NCBI RefSeq assembly: GCF_033542235.1
Contig: NZ_JAWRCU010000003.1
Coordinates: forward strand, 558,001-622,000
From: JAWRCU01 sp033542235
Lineage (GTDB): Bacteria > Pseudomonadota > Alphaproteobacteria > Rhizobiales > Rhizobiaceae
Reading direction: 5' to 3'
DNA: 64,000 bases
The notes beneath the pieces were generated by a model that made no database searches, was not told the origin of the DNA, and saw only the letters and a program-made list of their open reading frames with translations. The position numbers were made by a program, and so were the translations under genes. Every line of letters begins with the position of its first letter. Within the stretch, counting starts at the first letter, position 1. Below, in pieces: positions 33,263-41,801 of the stretch.

Positions 33263-34588
33263 CTACTTCCTTGTCTGCAAGGCGTTGACATAAGCGCCCA
33301 CGCACTTGCCTTGCTCGAGGCCACGCTCGATCGCAGTGCGGAAATGGATGCCGCCATAGAGCCGGGAGATGCCGGCCTCCTCTGCCGCTGCCCAGAAACT
33401 GGGATAGGAGCGCGGGATCAGCCCGTCTGCCTCGTGGGTATGGTCCTCGAACGCGTAGCTGTCGCCGAAGAGCTTTGCGAGCACCACGGCCGCAGCACCC
33501 GATTGCGTGCTGTGGCCGGAGGGATATTCGGGAAATGGCGGCGTGATCAGCAGCGCCTCCCATTTCTTGTCGATGAGGCGCTTGATGTAGGTGACCGGCC
33601 GCACGAGGTCGTATTCATACTTGGCGTTCCAGCAGCCGATGAAGGCATCCGCCATCGCCACGCCAACGCGCGCCAGCGTATCGACGCTTCTGTCGAGCCC
33701 GGCCTGTTCACGCTCGAGCACCTCGAGCGCGATCGAGATCCAATGACCGGGCGGCGTGGGCGACAGCATCGGGTCGTCCGACCAGAAGCGCGCGATGGCG
33801 CGCTGCTCCGGCGTCAAGCTGTTGACGGTCTGATAGACCTCCATCGCTTCCTTGTAGAAAGCTGAATCCGGGACTTCGCTGTAGGCGAGCGGCGGCGGCA
33901 GCGAACAGGCGGCGCCGTCGGGCATCGCGAAGGTGCGGTTACTGCCCCACTTGGGCAGGAGCGGGAGCTGTTGTTGCGCAATCGTGCTGGTCGGCACCCA
34001 GTGGCCGGGACCTGGATTGAGCTGGTACTCCAGCGGGAAGCCCATGTTCTCGATGTCCGCGCCGCCATCACCTTGCGACCAGGCCAGGATATGCGCGGCA
34101 ACCGCCCTGCCATAGGCCTCGCTGCGGGCGGCGACATCGTCGGGGATGCCCGTCGAGACCTTGGCGCTGGTCCTCTTCGCCATCGCGGTGAGCGCCCGCT
34201 GTCCGGTCGGACCGGTATGGGTGAAGAAATTCTGTGCTGCGACGGTCAGCGCGGCATTGACCACCACGGCCTCATCATAGGCGTGGCCAGGCTCGCGCTG
34301 CGGACCGGGGGTCAATCCGTTAAGCTGGCCAGCGAGCGATCGGAGCTTGCCCGAGCCGGAGGCGGCCGCCTCGAACGCAGTCACGCCGAGATAAGCAAAG
34401 GCTCGGGCGGCAACGGGCGGCGAATAGGTCGGCGTGTGCCGTACCAATTCCAGCACCAGCCCGTACCAGGCGTGAAGAACCTGTTCCGGCTCTGGCCTTG
34501 CCGATTGTCCAATCTCTGCTCCCCAAGGGCCGCACCACGCCCATGCGGCCAGCAGCGCCAGCGCTACGATTCTCCCAAGCCCATGCAT
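33263..34588 (-). CDS. Secreted vanadium-dependent haloperoxidase-like PAP2 protein
   Basis: A 441-residue protein with a signal peptide (IVALALLAAWAWCGPWGA). The vanadate/phosphate-binding motifs of the PAP2/haloperoxidase fold are in order: K323-x6-RP (KYEYDLVRP), PSGH at 356-359, and SR-x5-H (SRLYGGIH, Arg409 and His415). The usual Asp four residues after that His is Ala419, as in some bacterial haloperoxidase-like sequences. It may oxidise halides with peroxide or act as a phosphatase; the sequence does not decide. The strong SD GGGGGAGCGG precedes the start. Head of a two-gene operon with the CRTAC1-like gene. Confidence 0.85.
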   Translation of the reverse strand: MHGLGRIVALALLAAWAWCGPWGAEIGQSARPEPEQVLHAWYGLVLELVRHTPTYSPPVAARAFAYLGVTAFEAAASGSGKLRSLAGQLNGLTPGPQREPGHAYDEAVVVNAALTVAAQNFFTHTGPTGQRALTAMAKRTSAKVSTGIPDDVAARSEAYGRAVAAHILAWSQGDGGADIENMGFPLEYQLNPGPGHWVPTSTIAQQQLPLLPKWGSNRTFAMPDGAACSLPPPLAYSEVPDSAFYKEAMEVYQTVNSLTPEQRAIARFWSDDPMLSPTPPGHWISIALEVLEREQAGLDRSVDTLARVGVAMADAFIGCWNAKYEYDLVRPVTYIKRLIDKKWEALLITPPFPEYPSGHSTQSGAAAVVLAKLFGDSYAFEDHTHEADGLIPRSYPSFWAAAEEAGISRLYGGIHFRTAIERGLEQGKCVGAYVNALQTRK

Positions 34589-34670
34589 CCGCTCCCCCTT
34601 CGTCCCCGCTAGTCGTCTGGCCTGCCTTGAATTGGCAGCGCATGCTGGCCGAATAGCTGGGAATGCACCC

Positions 34671-35912
34671 TCACCCGGCGTTCTTTCGCGCGCCGAGATT
34701 CACCATGCCGGCCGCGAAGACATGCTCATCGAGAAAGGTGAGCGCGCGGATGGCGCAGCCTTCCCTGATCAGCGGGATCTCGTTCGGCTCGGTGGCGAAT
34801 GATATCGCCTTCGAATGCTGGCCGCCCGCCGTCTTGGCGATCGCCTCCCGGATTGGCCCCTCCAACAGGTCGAAGGCAAGCGATCCGTGGCCGACCATGG
34901 CGACCGGCGCCGGGTCGAGCAGCGCAAACAGGCTGCCGAGACTGAAGCCCAGCGCTTCCCCCGCCTTGCGGAACGCCTCGCGCTCGGGGCCGGGGCTGCG
35001 GCGTGCCTTGTCCGCGAGCGCGGCGATGTCGCCGTCGCCGACATCGGCCACCGGAGGCGTATCCTCGGCCAAGCCTTCGGCGTTGCGCAGGATGGCGTAA
35101 TTGCCGGCATATGCCTCGACGCAACCGCGCCGGCCGCAGCGGCAGAGAGCACCGTCCGGACGGTGAATCATGTGGCCGAATTCGCCCCCGGAGGATTGCG
35201 TGCCGGTGAAGACTTCGCCTCGTAGCACCATGCCCATGCCGATGCCGTGCGAGAGCAGGATGGCGATGAAATCGTTGCGGTAGCGTTCGGGATCGTGCGA
35301 GCGCAGCGCCAGCGCTATCATGTTGCAGTCGTTCTCGACCGTTGCAGGTATCCCGGTCGCCTGTTCGAGCAGGTCGGCGAAGCAGATGTCGCTCTCCGGC
35401 GTGATCGGCGACCACATCAAGGTCCGGCTTTCGGAATCGGTGATGCCCTGGATCGCCAGAATGATGCGCATCACCGGCCCGGCTTTTGCCGAATGTTTCT
35501 CGATCAGCCGGACGACAGTCCCCACTGTCTGGCCGATCAGCTCGTCGCGCGGCATGCTGAGCGTCGGCAGTCTGAGCGATTCCTCTGCAACCGAGCAGCC
35601 CGCATAATCCACGACAGTCGCAATCAGCGAGTTGAGCGAAAGGACGACGACGCAGACTGAGGCTGCACTGGGATTGAGCGAGATTGCCACTTGCGGCCGG
35701 CCACGCTTCATTGCACCGCCCTCCCCGCCCTTCACCTCGGCAAGGACACCCTCACCGATCAGGTCCGAAGAGATGGCGGAGATCGTCGAATGGCTGAGCG
35801 CCGTGGTCGCTGCGATCTCGGTGCGCGACGCCTGGCCGGCGTGGCGGACCGCCAATATCACCATGGCGCGGTTGCGACGCCTGAGATCGTCGTGACGGAT
35901 CCCTACCGTCAT
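34671..35912 (-). CDS. ROK-family transcriptional repressor (XylR-like)
   Basis: A 413-residue protein. N-terminal winged helix (ILAVRHAGQASRTEIAATTALSHSTISAI, about 20-50), then the ROK sugar-kinase-like fold with VENDCNMIALALRSHD and the GHMIHRPDGALCRCGRRGCVEAYA zinc motif (CxCGxxGCxE) at about 243-266. The start at 35912 (MTVGIRH) has GGAGGAAG upstream; the frame is open to 36410 but that overlaps xylF. It is divergent from xylFHG, and a 21-bp palindrome lies between them, so it is the probable xylose repressor. The sugar is inferred from the neighbours. Confidence 0.88.
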   Translation of the reverse strand: MTVGIRHDDLRRRNRAMVILAVRHAGQASRTEIAATTALSHSTISAISSDLIGEGVLAEVKGGEGGAMKRGRPQVAISLNPSAASVCVVVLSLNSLIATVVDYAGCSVAEESLRLPTLSMPRDELIGQTVGTVVRLIEKHSAKAGPVMRIILAIQGITDSESRTLMWSPITPESDICFADLLEQATGIPATVENDCNMIALALRSHDPERYRNDFIAILLSHGIGMGMVLRGEVFTGTQSSGGEFGHMIHRPDGALCRCGRRGCVEAYAGNYAILRNAEGLAEDTPPVADVGDGDIAALADKARRSPGPEREAFRKAGEALGFSLGSLFALLDPAPVAMVGHGSLAFDLLEGPIREAIAKTAGGQHSKAISFATEPNEIPLIREGCAIRALTFLDEHVFAAGMVNLGARKNAG

Positions 35913-35984
35913 CGCATTCTTCCTCCCTCGCGTGGTCGACAGCCCGTTGTCATATCCGGGCCTTCGACGCTCCGCCAAACCATA

Positions 35985-36034
35985 TTGACACGGGGCGGGG
36001 CGTGAGTCATTCTTTTTTTCGAGGCTCGAAAAAA
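35985..36034 (+). promoter_or_regulatory. xylF promoter with ROK-type operator
   Basis: TTGACA (35985-35990), a 17-nt spacer and CATTCT (36008-36013) form a sigma-70 promoter. Right behind it is a perfect 21-nt palindrome at 36014-36034, with arms TTTTTTCGAG and CTCGAAAAAA around one G. Operators of NagC/Mlc/XylR-type ROK proteins have the same TTTCGA/TCGAAA character. It covers the expected transcription start, a position for repression. Confidence 0.72.
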
Positions 36035-36087
36035 GTCTCGTTACCGATGCAGGGAAAGCGCGCGAACCGCGCGCGAGGGAGGAAATC

Positions 36088-37128
36088 ATGAAGCAGTTTG
36101 CTGCCGCCATGCTGGCGGGGGTCGCGCTGTCGTTGTCGCTGGCAACAGTCGCCGATGCGAAAGACAAGGTGATCGGTGTGTCCTGGTCGAACTTCCAGGA
36201 AGAGCGCTGGAAGACCGACGAAGCTGCGATCAAGGCCGCAGTCGAGGCTGCCGGCAACAAATACATCTCGGCAGACGCACAATCGTCCGCCTCCAAGCAG
36301 CTGACAGACGTCGAGAGCCTGATCAGCCAGGGTGCCAATGCCCTGATCATTCTCTCACAGGATGCTTCGGCAATCGGCCCGGCGGTCGAAAAGGCGCTCG
36401 CCGAAGGCATCCCGGTCCTCGGCTATGACCGCCTGATCGAGAACAAGGAGGTCTTCTACCTGACCTTCGACAACAAGGAGGTCGGCCGCTTGCAGGCCCG
36501 CGAGGTGTTCAAGGTGAAGCCGGAAGGCAATTATGCCTTCATCAAGGGCTCCTCCGCAGACCCGAATGCGGACTTCCTGTTCTCCGGCCAGATGGAAGTG
36601 CTGAAGGAGGCGATCGATTCCGGCAAGATCAAGAATGTCGGCGAGGCCTATACCGACGGCTGGCTGCCCGCGAACGCGCAGAAGAACATGGAGCAGATTT
36701 TGACCGCCAACGACAACAAGGTCGACGCGGTTGTTGCCTCGAATGACGGCACTGCTGGCGGCGCGATCGCCGCGCTCGACGCGCAGGGCCTTGCGGGCTC
36801 GGTTCCGGTCTCAGGCCAGGACGGCGATAAGGCGGCGCTCAACCGTGTCGCCCTCGGGACACAGACGGTCTCGGTTTGGAAGGATGCGCGCGAGCTCGGC
36901 AAGAAGGCCGGCGAGATTGCGTCCGACTTGGCGGACGGCAAGAAGTTCACCGACATCCCGAATGTCGTCGAATTCAAGACGCCGGGTGGCAACGTCACCA
37001 AGTCAGTGTTCCTGACGCCCATCGCGATCACCAAGGACAATCTCAACGTCGTGGTCGATGCGGGCTGGATCAAGAAGGAAGAGGTTTGCGCTGGCGTGCC
37101 GGCCGGCAAGGTCGCCGTCTGCAACTGA
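36088..37128 (+). CDS. xylF: D-xylose ABC transporter, substrate-binding protein
   Basis: A 346-residue periplasmic sugar-binding protein. Signal peptide MKQFAAAMLAGVALSLSLATVADA. Binding-site parts typical of XylF: VIGVSWSNFQEERWKTDE, ALIILSQDASAIGPAVEKA, IPVLGYDRLIEN, VASNDGTAGGAIAAL and PVSGQDGDKAALNR. Two Cys near the C-terminus (VCAGVPAGKVAVCN) may form a disulfide as in E. coli XylF. The SD is GGGAGGAAATC. First gene of xylFHG behind the palindromic operator. Confidence 0.95.
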   Translation: MKQFAAAMLAGVALSLSLATVADAKDKVIGVSWSNFQEERWKTDEAAIKAAVEAAGNKYISADAQSSASKQLTDVESLISQGANALIILSQDASAIGPAVEKALAEGIPVLGYDRLIENKEVFYLTFDNKEVGRLQAREVFKVKPEGNYAFIKGSSADPNADFLFSGQMEVLKEAIDSGKIKNVGEAYTDGWLPANAQKNMEQILTANDNKVDAVVASNDGTAGGAIAALDAQGLAGSVPVSGQDGDKAALNRVALGTQTVSVWKDARELGKKAGEIASDLADGKKFTDIPNVVEFKTPGGNVTKSVFLTPIAITKDNLNVVVDAGWIKKEEVCAGVPAGKVAVCN

Positions 37129-37154
37129 TACGGCCTGAGCCCTCGAACTGATGG

Positions 37155-37183
37155 ACGCCGCGGCTCGCAAGACGCCGCGGCGT
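37155..37183 (+). terminator. Hairpin between xylF and xylH
   Basis: ACGCCGCGG (37155-37163) and CCGCGGCGT (37175-37183) form a 9-bp stem with an 11-nt loop, followed by TTGTC. It lies 26 nt after xylF and probably stabilises or partly terminates the mRNA so that binding protein exceeds permease, as with the pstS hairpin. Confidence 0.55.
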
Positions 37184-37282
37184 TTGTCAAGGCGGTTTCC
37201 GTCGCTTCAAACCATCGTGGAAAGAAGCTAGCATAAGAGGCCTGGCAGCCGCGGAAGATGGCTACTGGCGGGGAGGAACATC

Positions 37283-38635
37283 ATGACGGATACGACCTCG
37301 ACTGCGCCTGTCGACCGCGCCAGAGCATCGGAGGTCGGCCCCGTCGGTCGTTTCCTGCAGGCAACCGAGCTCGATACCCGCATGCTCGGCATGATCGGCG
37401 CGCTGATCATCATCTGGGCCGGGTTGCAGATCGTGTCGAGCTGGCGCCTTGGAGTGAGCCCGCTCGCTTTCGACAGTCGCACGTTCCTTAGTTTTCGCAA
37501 CCTCTGGAATCTGTCCGTGCAGACCTCGTCGGTGGCAATCATGGCAACCGGCATGGTGCTCGTCATCGTCACGCGCAATATCGACCTGTCGGTCGGCTCG
37601 GTGCAAGGTTTCATCGGCATGATCGTCGGCGTCACGCAGGCCGAATTGCTCCCTCAGCTCCTTGGTTTCAGGCTCGGCGAGCCCTCGATATGGATAATCG
37701 CGCTGATCGTCGGGCTCGTGCTCGGGCTGCTGATCGGCGCGCTGCAGGGTTTCCTGATCGCCTATCTCTCGATCCCCGCCTTCATCGTCACGCTGGGTGG
37801 CCTGCTCGTCTGGCGCGGGGCCGCCTGGCTGGTGACGAACGGACGCACCGTCGCGCCGATGGACGCCACTTTCAAGCTGATGGGCGGCGGCCCCGAAGGG
37901 GCCATCGGAGCGAACTGGAGCTGGTGGGTCGGCGTCGTCGCCTGCGTCGCGGTGGTGCTGGCCCTTTTGAACGGCCGGCGCCAGCGCAAACGCTTCAAGT
38001 TTCCGCTGCGGCCGGTCTGGGCCGAGGCCTTCCTCGCAGCCGTTGCCTGCGGCGCGATCCTGGGAGCAGTCTGGATCGCGAATTCCTACCCCTGGCCGGC
38101 CGGCATCGTGAACAGATATGCCGAGGCCCATGGCATCACAGTGCCCGAAGGTGGGCTCTTCATCGCGCACGGTATCGCCATCCCCGTGCTGATGGCAGCG
38201 GCAGCGGGCGTGATCATGACCTTCATCACCAGGCGCACGCGCTTCGGCCGCTATGTATTCGCGATTGGCGGCAACCCGGAAGCGGCAGAGCTCGCCGGCA
38301 TCAACACGCGCTGGACCATCATGAAAATATTCATGGTGATGGGCTTGCTGGCAGCGATCGCCGCCTGCATCGGCATCTCGCGCCTCAACGCCGCCACCAA
38401 CGCCCTCGGCACGCTGGACGAGCTGCTCGTGATCGCCGCTGCCGTCATCGGCGGCACGTCGCTGGCGGGTGGCGCCGGAACCGTCGCCGGCGCCATGCTC
38501 GGTGCGCTGCTCATGCAGTCGCTGCAGTCCGGCATGGTGCTGCTCGGCATGGATACGCCGCTGCAGAACATCGTCGTCGGCTTCGTGCTGGTCGTCGCCG
38601 TATGGCTCGACACGATGTATCGCAAGCGCATCTGA
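37283..38635 (+). CDS. xylH: D-xylose ABC transporter permease
   Basis: A 450-residue BPD-type sugar permease, longer than most ribose-type permeases but normal for XylH. About ten or more hydrophobic spans. MATGMVLVIVTRNIDLSVGSVQG is the conserved permease region, and the RYVFAIGGNPEAAELAGIN motif plus GTLDELLVIAAAVIGGTSLAGG near the end are typical. The SD GGGGAGGAAC is excellent. Works with XylF and XylG. Confidence 0.95.
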   Translation: MTDTTSTAPVDRARASEVGPVGRFLQATELDTRMLGMIGALIIIWAGLQIVSSWRLGVSPLAFDSRTFLSFRNLWNLSVQTSSVAIMATGMVLVIVTRNIDLSVGSVQGFIGMIVGVTQAELLPQLLGFRLGEPSIWIIALIVGLVLGLLIGALQGFLIAYLSIPAFIVTLGGLLVWRGAAWLVTNGRTVAPMDATFKLMGGGPEGAIGANWSWWVGVVACVAVVLALLNGRRQRKRFKFPLRPVWAEAFLAAVACGAILGAVWIANSYPWPAGIVNRYAEAHGITVPEGGLFIAHGIAIPVLMAAAAGVIMTFITRRTRFGRYVFAIGGNPEAAELAGINTRWTIMKIFMVMGLLAAIAACIGISRLNAATNALGTLDELLVIAAAVIGGTSLAGGAGTVAGAMLGALLMQSLQSGMVLLGMDTPLQNIVVGFVLVVAVWLDTMYRKRI

Positions 38636-38649
38636 CGGGAGGAACGAGG

Positions 38650-39438
38650 ATGCAACATGCCCGCACGCCGCTCGTCGCAATGAACAACATCTCGATCGCC
38701 TTCGGCGGTATCCGCGCCGTCGACGACGCATCGGTCGACCTTCATCCGGGCGAAGTCGTCGCACTGCTCGGCCATAACGGAGCCGGCAAGTCGACGCTGA
38801 TCAAAATCTTGTCCGGCGCCTACAAACGCGATTCGGGCGCGATCTACGTCAATGGCGAGGAAGCATCGATCGCCAACCCGCGGGATGCCAAGAAATACGG
38901 CATCGAGACGATCTATCAGACGCTGGCCCTGGCCGACAATGTCGACGCTGCCGCCAACCTCTTCCTCGGCCGCGAGTTGCGGACGCCCTGGGGCACGCTC
39001 GACGACGTCGCGATGGAGGCGGAGGCTCGCAAGGTGATGGGCCGCCTCAACCCACGCTTCCAGCGCTTCAAGGACCCGGTGGTCAAGCTTTCCGGCGGAC
39101 AGCGGCAATCCGTCGCCATCGCCCGGGCCATCCTGTTCAATGCCCGCATCCTGATCATGGACGAACCGACCGCAGCCTTGGGACCGCAGGAGACGGCGCA
39201 GGTCGGCGAGCTGATCAGACAGCTCAAATCCGAAGGCATCGGCATATTCCTGATCAGCCACGATATCCACGATGTGTTCGACCTCGCCGACCGCGTCTGC
39301 GTAATGAAAAACGGCCAGGTCGTCGGCACGGCCTGGACCAAGGATGTCACCAAGGACGAGGTGCTCGGCATGATCATCCTCGGCAAATGCCCGCCCGGTG
39401 CAATTCCCGGCCCGGGAGCAATGGCCGCCGCGGCGTGA
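38650..39438 (+). CDS. xylG: Sugar ABC transporter ATPase, single-domain XylG-like
   Basis: A 262-residue ATPase with one nucleotide-binding domain: Walker A GHNGAGKST, signature KLSGGQRQSVAIARA, Walker B ILIMDEPTAALG, H-loop FLISHDIHDVFDLAD. Enteric XylG has two fused domains (about 510 residues); this one has a single domain plus a Pro/Ala-rich tail, so it should act as a homodimer, as in many rhizobial sugar transporters. The SD is GGGAGGAACGAGG. It starts 14 nt after xylH and ends the operon, followed by a hairpin. Confidence 0.93.
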   Translation: MQHARTPLVAMNNISIAFGGIRAVDDASVDLHPGEVVALLGHNGAGKSTLIKILSGAYKRDSGAIYVNGEEASIANPRDAKKYGIETIYQTLALADNVDAAANLFLGRELRTPWGTLDDVAMEAEARKVMGRLNPRFQRFKDPVVKLSGGQRQSVAIARAILFNARILIMDEPTAALGPQETAQVGELIRQLKSEGIGIFLISHDIHDVFDLADRVCVMKNGQVVGTAWTKDVTKDEVLGMIILGKCPPGAIPGPGAMAAAA

Positions 39439-39452
39439 GGCGCGAGCATGTT

Positions 39453-39480
39453 CCGCAAAAAGCCTCTGACGCTTTTGCGG
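39453..39480 (+). terminator. Hairpin after xylG
   Basis: CCGCAAAAAG (39453-39462) pairs with CTTTTGCGG (39472-39480) with one bulged A and a 9-nt loop, 14 nt after the stop. The following bases are not a T-run. It resembles the short interspersed palindromes of rhizobial genomes and could be one of them. The rest of the gap to 39654 shows nothing I can assign. Confidence 0.5.
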
Positions 39481-39653
39481 GGAGAACCTGCGGCAAGAAG
39501 GAATCCAAAGCTACTTGGCGATCTGACGCTGGTCTAATATGATCAGTACACGGGGCGGCAGCTTTCGATTGCATTGCAGCCGGCTGCCGGTCACAAATGC
39601 TCTGAAAACTGATCGGGTGTAACGAGATTCCAAAGCGACTGTTCTCAGCCGCG

Positions 39654-41252
39654 GTGTTTCTCGTCGTGGCGTGTGCGAGCCTCGTCACGGCTTGGCTCGC
39701 CTATGTCGGCGTTCAGGACGCCACGCGGCTCAAATTCGAGGCGTCGGCCGACGACGCGCTCAACCGCATCGAGAGCACGGTGGACCTCAACCTCTCGCTG
39801 CTCACCTCCACGCGCGCCTTCCTGCGCCTGCGTGGGGCCGATATGTCGCGCGTCCAGTTCAAGCAATTTTTCGATGCACTGAATGTTGATCAGAATTTCA
39901 AGGGGCTGCGCGGCATCGGCTATCTGCGCATGATCCGCACCGGCAACGAGGAGGATGCCCAACGTGACATCGTGAAGGCGCAGGGGATGGAGCGACGGGT
40001 CTTCCCGGCAACGGATCAGGACTGGCGCGCGCCGATCATACTTTTCGAGCCGCTCGACCCGGAGAACGCCGCCGGCATAGGCTACGATATGTTCAGCGAG
40101 CCCATCCGCCGCGCCGCTATAGAGAGCGCGCTCAGGACGGGGCAGCCTGTCGCGAGCGGGCGCCTGCTACTCGGACAAGCCACTGGCGACGAAAGAACCT
40201 ATCCTGGCTTCATCGTCTTTGCGCCGCTTGCCGACGCCCCGGTGCACCGCGAGGGTGCAGAGCCGCCGCCGGAGCCCATCGGCCTGCTTTTCGTTGCCTT
40301 CCGCGTCGAGGATCTCTTCAACGCAGCGCTCGGTAGGGCGCCCCTTCTGCCGGTCAATGTGGAGATCTATGACGGCGCGATCGACCCGGAGAAGCTTCTT
40401 TTCCGCTCGGAGGGCAAGCCGGACGAAGTTCTAGGCAATGTCATTACCGTCACGCGGCAGGCCAAGGTGGCCGGGCGGACCTGGTACCTCCAGTTTCGGC
40501 CGACATCGGCATTCACAGCGCCCACCTCCTCGGCCACGCCAATCCTGATCGGCATTGGCGGACTGCTGCTCGCGGCCGCGGTTGCCCTGGTGGTCAGGTT
40601 GCAGAACCAGGCTGCCGAAACCGAGGCGGCGCTGAGAATGACCTCCGAAAAAGCCCTGCTCGAGCGCGAGCTGATTCTCCAAGAGATGAAGCATCGCATC
40701 AAGAACTCCATTGCGAGGGTGCTGGCGATTGCCCGGCAGACCGGCACAAGCTCGAAATCGATCGAGGAGTTCACGGCTTCGTTCAGCGCGCGGCTCCAGG
40801 CGATGGCCGCCTCGCAGGACATGCTGACGCGATCGCAATGGCAGAAGGCCGACCTCGGCAGCTTGCTTCGCACGGAGCTGGAGCAGGTGTTTGGGCAGAA
40901 CATCGACAGGGTGCGGCTGTCCGGGCCGCCGGTCGAGCTCAACGAGCATACGACCCAGGCGCTAGGGCTCACCTTTCACGAGCTGGCGACCAACGCGCTG
41001 AAATACGGCGAGGCCGGAAGCGAGAATGGCGCGCTTAGCGTCGAATGGGCGATCACACGCGCCAACGGTAAGCCCAATCTGGTGCTCAAATGGATGGAAA
41101 GCGGTCAGTCCGCTGTTCCCGAGCCGTCACGAACAGGCTTCGGCACCCGGCTGATCGACATGAACATCACGCGCGAACTCCAGGGCACGATCGCCCGCGA
41201 ATTCGGCGGAAACGGTCTCATGATAGATATCGAGCTCCCGCTTCAGGAATGA
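39654..41252 (+). CDS. CHASE-domain HWE-family histidine kinase
   Basis: About 532 residues. A first membrane span (MFLVVACASLVTAWLAYVGV), a periplasmic CHASE sensor (about 25-285, with FKGLRGIGYLRMI and WRAPIILFEPLDPENAAGIGYD), a second span (about 294-315), then the kinase: phospho-His347 in ILQEMKHRIKNSIARVLAI, N-box HELATNALKYGEAG, and the HWE signature Trp-x-Glu in LVLKWMESGQ. The start is uncertain: GTG at 39654 lacks a Shine-Dalgarno and cuts off the basic PKRLFSAA lead that would precede the first helix. A rare ATT at 39627 is possible. No response regulator is adjacent, so it is an orphan kinase with unknown signal. Confidence 0.88.
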   Translation: MFLVVACASLVTAWLAYVGVQDATRLKFEASADDALNRIESTVDLNLSLLTSTRAFLRLRGADMSRVQFKQFFDALNVDQNFKGLRGIGYLRMIRTGNEEDAQRDIVKAQGMERRVFPATDQDWRAPIILFEPLDPENAAGIGYDMFSEPIRRAAIESALRTGQPVASGRLLLGQATGDERTYPGFIVFAPLADAPVHREGAEPPPEPIGLLFVAFRVEDLFNAALGRAPLLPVNVEIYDGAIDPEKLLFRSEGKPDEVLGNVITVTRQAKVAGRTWYLQFRPTSAFTAPTSSATPILIGIGGLLLAAAVALVVRLQNQAAETEAALRMTSEKALLERELILQEMKHRIKNSIARVLAIARQTGTSSKSIEEFTASFSARLQAMAASQDMLTRSQWQKADLGSLLRTELEQVFGQNIDRVRLSGPPVELNEHTTQALGLTFHELATNALKYGEAGSENGALSVEWAITRANGKPNLVLKWMESGQSAVPEPSRTGFGTRLIDMNITRELQGTIAREFGGNGLMIDIELPLQE

Positions 41253-41288
41253 AGCAGGAACGCGGAGCGGTCCAGCACCGCTGTGCTA

Positions 41289-41316
41289 GGCCCAGGGCAC
41301 CAAACGGTCCTGGGCC
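41289..41316. terminator. Hairpin between convergent kinase and lipoprotein genes
   Basis: GGCCCAGG (41289-41296) and CCTGGGCC (41309-41316) form an 8-bp stem with a 12-nt loop. A second pair, CTAGAGC (41367-41373) with GCTCTAG (41402-41408), lies closer to the lipoprotein stop. Both sit between convergent genes. No T-tracts, so termination is only likely. Confidence 0.4.
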
Positions 41317-41418
41317 AGGCGTTGCATGTCTCGAAAGCTTCCGGACATGATCATTCTGCAAGACAGCTAGAGCAGCCCGGCGATCCACGTGACGCGCACC
41401 CGCTCTAGGAATTTGCGC

Positions 41419-41673
41419 CTACCGGCAACGTGCCTCGTAAACACGGCCGTACTGGTCGCGATAACGGCAGTAGCCCGGCCTGTCGGCCGCCCTGCCAATG
41501 AGATAGCCGGCAGTCGTGCCGATCAGACCGCCCGCCAATGCACCGCTCGTGCGTCCGGTCGCCAAGCCCCCGATCGCTGCGCCGCCGAGGCCACCGACCA
41601 CGGCGCCCTGCTCGGCAGTGGTGCAGCCCGCGAGGGCCCCCACCATGGTCAGTGTTAAAAGCAATTTCCTCAT
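41419..41673 (-). CDS. Small glycine-zipper lipoprotein (copy 1)
   Basis: An 84-residue protein. Lipoprotein signal peptide MRKLLLTLTMVGALAGC with lipobox LAGC (Cys17). The body is a glycine zipper (GAVVGGLGGAAIGGLATG, then GALAGGLIGTTAGYLIG), a membrane-inserting Gly-xxx-Gly helix pair. The tail CRYRDQYGRVYEARC carries two Cys. The SD AAGGAGCG precedes the start at 41673. It is a paralogue of the next gene, with which it shares both ends. Glycine-zipper lipoproteins (OmpA/17-kDa-antigen-like) affect outer-membrane structure; the exact role is unknown. Confidence 0.85.
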   Translation of the reverse strand: MRKLLLTLTMVGALAGCTTAEQGAVVGGLGGAAIGGLATGRTSGALAGGLIGTTAGYLIGRAADRPGYCRYRDQYGRVYEARCR

Positions 41674-41801
41674 ATGTGCGCTCCTTCTTGATCGCCCGTC
41701 CGTACACGCGACATGCCCGGCCGGCTTCTGGCTTGAAAAATCGCTGCCGTGGTTGAATGACCACGGCAGATAGACGGCCGCCTGTTCAGGCAAGAATTGC
41801 T

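Noticed and set aside
34671..36410. Long N-terminal extension of the ROK gene
   Set aside because: It would run through the xylF operator and into xylF; a good ribosome site and family N-terminus support 35912.
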